8,337 bases of DNA from Acidobacteriota bacterium (lineage in GTDB: Bacteria > Acidobacteriota > Polarisedimenticolia > Gp22-AA2), in the NCBI GenBank assembly GCA_016177515.1, contig JACOUZ010000034.1, positions 1 to 8,337 of the forward strand. The letters are read 5' to 3'. Positions 6,359 to 8,337 of the stretch are shown one piece after another. The notes under the pieces were generated by a model, which worked only from the letters and a program-made list of their open reading frames with translations, was not told the origin of the DNA and searched no databases. Numbering within the stretch: position 1 is the first letter of the stretch; the number at the start of each line of letters is the position of its first letter. Made by a program: the position numbers and the translations under genes.

Positions 6359-7222
6359 TCAGCGCCCGAGGACCAGGCTGCCCTGGTACCGGACGTCGCC
6401 CGCTTGCGGATCGTACAGGTACTGCCGGCCCTCGGGGTCCGACGGCAGGGCGCCCACGACACCGCTCGCCACGAGCTCCCGGAGCCGGCGTGGCGCGCGT
6501 CCCGCCCTGTCCCTGAAGCGCGACACGGCGCCCTTCAGATCGGCGACGTCGACGTCCACCTTGAGGTCGTGAACGTGGTTCCAGGCGACGTTGCGCACGT
6601 AGGGATCGTCGGACGTCCGGTAGATTTCCGACCATTCCCGCAGCGACGTCCGCTTGTCGCCGGCGCGGTTATGCATCTCGGCATACAAACGGCGCACCAG
6701 GGGATGCGCCCCCGGGGCCTCGATCGCCTTCTTGAAGTAGTAGGCCGCGCGCCTGTAGTCGTGCAGATCGTTGTAGCACAGGAAGCCGGCTTCGAACGCC
6801 ATGATCCACTTGTCCGGGTTGTTCTCGACCCCCTTGTCCAGGAGGCGGAGCGCCATCTCCGGCTGGCGCGCCTCCACGGCCATGATCATCGCGCCGACCA
6901 GGTAGGGATCGAGGTAGTGCGGATCGAGCTCGGTGATCATCTGGCCGTAGATGTGCTGGAGGTAGCCGTAGCGGTCCTTGATGTCGTAATGGCCATAATA
7001 CTGGATGGACCACAGGTAGAGAATGTCGGCCGCCAGCTCTTCGAATCCCAGCGACACCACCCTGAGGTACTTGCCCGACGGCAGGTACAGGAGCGGGTGC
7101 ACGGCCCCCGATCCCTTCGACCCCTCGATCCGCCCCTGCACGAGAGCGGCCAGGAGCAGGCCGGTCACGGCGCACAGCGCCATGCGCCTGCGGGGGCTCC
7201 AGACCGCCGCCCGTGCCGTCAT
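6359..7222 (-). CDS. Membrane-anchored TPR-like protein linked to the ABC transporter
   Basis: 287 residues. An arginine-rich start (RRR at 11-13) and a hydrophobic stretch at about 14-28 suggest an N-terminal anchor or uncleaved signal, with the rest outside the cytoplasm. Residues 55-215 are helical with TPR-like spacing and aromatic-rich helices, e.g. ILYLWSIQYYGHY (67-79), LDKGVENNPDKWIMAFEAGF (128-147) and YRRAAYYFKKAIEAPG (156-171). The C-terminus (about 236-280) has the pattern GRAPRRLRELVASG..LPSDPEG..YLYDP, seen in other secreted TPR proteins and resembling the end of GspG-type pseudopilins. Its ATG directly follows the permease TAG, with AAGGAG 9 nt upstream, so it belongs to the ABC operon. 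Its position between a permease and pilD suggests a role like the accessory protein PilG in the M. xanthus pilGHI cluster. That is a guess from gene order; sequence relationship to PilG cannot be shown here. Confidence 0.82.
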   Translation of the reverse strand: MTARAAVWSPRRRMALCAVTGLLLAALVQGRIEGSKGSGAVHPLLYLPSGKYLRVVSLGFEELAADILYLWSIQYYGHYDIKDRYGYLQHIYGQMITELDPHYLDPYLVGAMIMAVEARQPEMALRLLDKGVENNPDKWIMAFEAGFLCYNDLHDYRRAAYYFKKAIEAPGAHPLVRRLYAEMHNRAGDKRTSLREWSEIYRTSDDPYVRNVAWNHVHDLKVDVDVADLKGAVSRFRDRAGRAPRRLRELVASGVVGALPSDPEGRQYLYDPQAGDVRYQGSLVLGR

Positions 7223-7990
7223 CTACTGGAGCTCCTTGCGCTCGAACACGGCGCAGGCGGTCCACAGGGTCGCGGAACCGTACAGCGCCAGGTAGGCCGC
7301 CGCCCACAGGATGCGCGTGGCATCGATCGCCAGGCCATGCACCACCTCCCCCTTGATGTCGAAGGTCCCCAGGTTGGGCAGGACGTAGTAAACCGTCCGG
7401 CACAGGAGTTTCACCCACCCGGCCGTCAGGCGGGCGGCGAGCAGGTCCAGGCTCCAGAGAAGGTGCCCGATGGCGTAGAGGAGCAGGGTCATGACGCTCG
7501 CCAGGATAGGCGTGGACAGACAGGAGAACAGGATCGCCACCGCGGTGATCAGCAGGAACTGGAAGTAGAGAAGGAGCACGGCGATCAGAAGCCTCCAGTC
7601 GAACATCCCCTTGAGCAGGAGGACGAGGAAGAACCACGCGGCCATCACCGTCGTGTTGACCAGGAGCGTCAGCGACAGCCCGGCGAACTTGCCCAGGATG
7701 AATTCGAATCGGTGCAGCGGCTTGGCCAGGAGCGTGTAGACGGTGCGCCTTTCGATCTCCCGGCTCACCAGCCCGATGCCGATGAACACCGCGGTCAGGA
7801 CGCCGAAGATGTCGATGGAGGCGAGGCCGAAGTCCTTGATGATCTTCTCCTCGCTGCCGACGGTGAGAAGCGACAGGATCTGCGCGAAGGAGATCATCGC
7901 GACCGCGAAGATCAGGAGCAGGTAGAGGATGCGGTGCCTGATCGCCTCGCGGAAGGTGTTGAGCGCGATGGCGTTGATCCTAACGAGCAT
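7223..7990 (-). CDS. ABC-2 type transporter permease (PilI-like by context)
   Basis: 255 residues with six predicted membrane segments at about 21-41, 58-76, 104-126, 136-157, 163-182 and 228-249. After TM2 comes SREIERRTVYTLLAKPLHRF and then EFILGK (77-101), the cytoplasmic signature of NosY-like ABC-2 permeases. There the pattern is E-x-E-x-x-T-x-x-x-L-L-x-x-P-x-x-R-x-x-x-x-x-G-K. The C-terminus FERKELQ is also typical. It pairs with the ATPase encoded immediately upstream: the ATG (7990) lies inside the ATPase gene, giving an 11-nt overlap, with a GGAGG about 12 nt upstream. The substrate cannot be read from the sequence. In M. xanthus an ABC transporter (PilH ATPase, PilI permease) next to pilD is needed for T4P assembly; the same arrangement here suggests that role but does not prove it. 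Confidence 0.9.
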   Translation of the reverse strand: MLVRINAIALNTFREAIRHRILYLLLIFAVAMISFAQILSLLTVGSEEKIIKDFGLASIDIFGVLTAVFIGIGLVSREIERRTVYTLLAKPLHRFEFILGKFAGLSLTLLVNTTVMAAWFFLVLLLKGMFDWRLLIAVLLLYFQFLLITAVAILFSCLSTPILASVMTLLLYAIGHLLWSLDLLAARLTAGWVKLLCRTVYYVLPNLGTFDIKGEVVHGLAIDATRILWAAAYLALYGSATLWTACAVFERKELQ

Positions 7991-8337
7991 GGCGTTCGCG
8001 CGCCTCCGCCTCAGGCGGGACCGCGGCCTTGGCCTCGCGGATGAACAGGTCCTCGAGCGACTGCCGGCCCGGGGTCACCGAAACGAGCCGGGCGCCGCGC
8101 CCGTTGAGGATCAAAAGCAGCCGGTGCAGATCGCCCTGCGAGTCCACCCGGACCAGGATGCCGTCGTCCCGCCGCGACACCACCTCCCCGCACGGCAGGT
8201 TCCCGTTCCCGACCCCGCGGAGCGCGACCTCCCAGCACGGGACCTCGCGCGCCACGAGCTCGTCGATCCTCCCCACCGCCTTGAGGGATCCCCGCACCAG
8301 GAGCCCCACGCGGTCGCAGATCATCTCCGTGTCGGAC
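7980..8337 (-). CDS. ABC transporter ATP-binding protein, C-terminal fragment (start beyond the window; PilH-like by context)
   Basis: Only the last 118 or so codons are visible; the 5' end, with Walker A, the signature motif and Walker B, lies past 8337. The fragment opens SDTEMICDRVGLLVRGSLKA, the conserved stretch right after the H-loop histidine of ABC ATPases (in complete members S-S-H-x-L-x-D-x-E-x-x-C-D-R-V). It continues with VGRIDEL, an accessory C-terminal domain with alternating strands, and SLEDLFIREA near the end, as in ATPases that serve ABC-2 permeases. The ATG at 8324 is internal, not the start. The stop (TAG at 7982..7980) overlaps the permease start. Identification as an ABC-2 partner is firm; a T4P-assembly role is inferred from neighbours. 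Confidence 0.9.
   Translation of the reverse strand, partial: SDTEMICDRVGLLVRGSLKAVGRIDELVAREVPCWEVALRGVGNGNLPCGEVVSRRDDGILVRVDSQGDLHRLLLILNGRGARLVSVTPGRQSLEDLFIREAKAAVPPEAEARERHAR

Noticed and set aside
6404..8044. 546-codon open frame on the plus strand
   Set aside because: It spans three convincing minus-strand genes (TPR-like, permease, ATPase end). Its product is rich in His/Gln/Arg/Glu/Asp without recognisable motifs. It is an antisense shadow.
1..8337. CRISPR arrays, tRNA/rRNA genes, insertion sequences, phage or toxin-antitoxin genes
   Set aside because: No regularly spaced repeats, no tRNA cloverleaf, no transposase motifs and no terminal repeats were seen on either strand. The gaps are too short to hide them, the longest being 261 nt.

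Overview
The window is high-GC bacterial DNA in which every supported gene lies on the minus strand, so it reads from right to left. It is a type IV pilus (T4P) / type II secretion-like biogenesis locus. The gene set is an ABC transporter, a TPR membrane-anchored protein, a prepilin peptidase, a PAS histidine kinase and a run of minor pilins. This set, together with the base composition, suggests an Acidobacteriota or Myxococcota/deltaproteobacteria-like organism. That is an inference, because no rRNA or marker gene is present to settle taxonomy.

Right-hand block (8337 to 3519), a tightly packed operon. It starts with the C-terminal part of an ABC transporter ATPase (cut by the window edge). 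An ABC-2 type permease overlaps it by 11 nt. A TPR-like anchored protein follows, with its ATG directly abutting the permease stop. After a 75-nt gap comes the prepilin peptidase pilD. Last is a 650-residue sensor histidine kinase whose GTG start shares the bases GTGA with the pilD stop. The ABC pair, accessory protein and pilD recall the pilG-pilH-pilI-pilD cluster of Myxococcus xanthus. The kinase has a Cache-like external sensor, a degenerate HAMP, a PAS domain and a complete NtrB/PilS-like transmitter. No response regulator is present in the window.

Middle (3518 to 3258). This 261-nt non-coding gap holds a near-perfect sigma-54 promoter on the minus strand (TGGCAC-N5-TTGCT at 3363..3348). 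The predicted transcription start is near 3337, about 80 nt upstream of the first pilin. An inverted repeat GTTAC-N5-GTAAC is centred near -141, where an enhancer-binding protein would be expected to bind.

Left-hand block (3257 to 1), the minor-pilin operon: a GspH/FimT-type pseudopilin, a PilV-like prepilin, and a PilW-like prepilin fused to at least three fibronectin type III domains. The last gene is open to the left edge (738 codons visible) and leaves the window unfinished. All three carry an RG cleavage site followed by a hydrophobic segment with Glu at +5, so they are predicted substrates of the PilD encoded just upstream.

Working model (inference): the kinase signals to a sigma-54 activator encoded elsewhere. 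That activator switches on the minor-pilin operon, and PilD matures the products. The FN3-bearing protein is presented at the pilus tip as an adhesin-like minor pilin. The ABC transporter and TPR protein assist pilus assembly.
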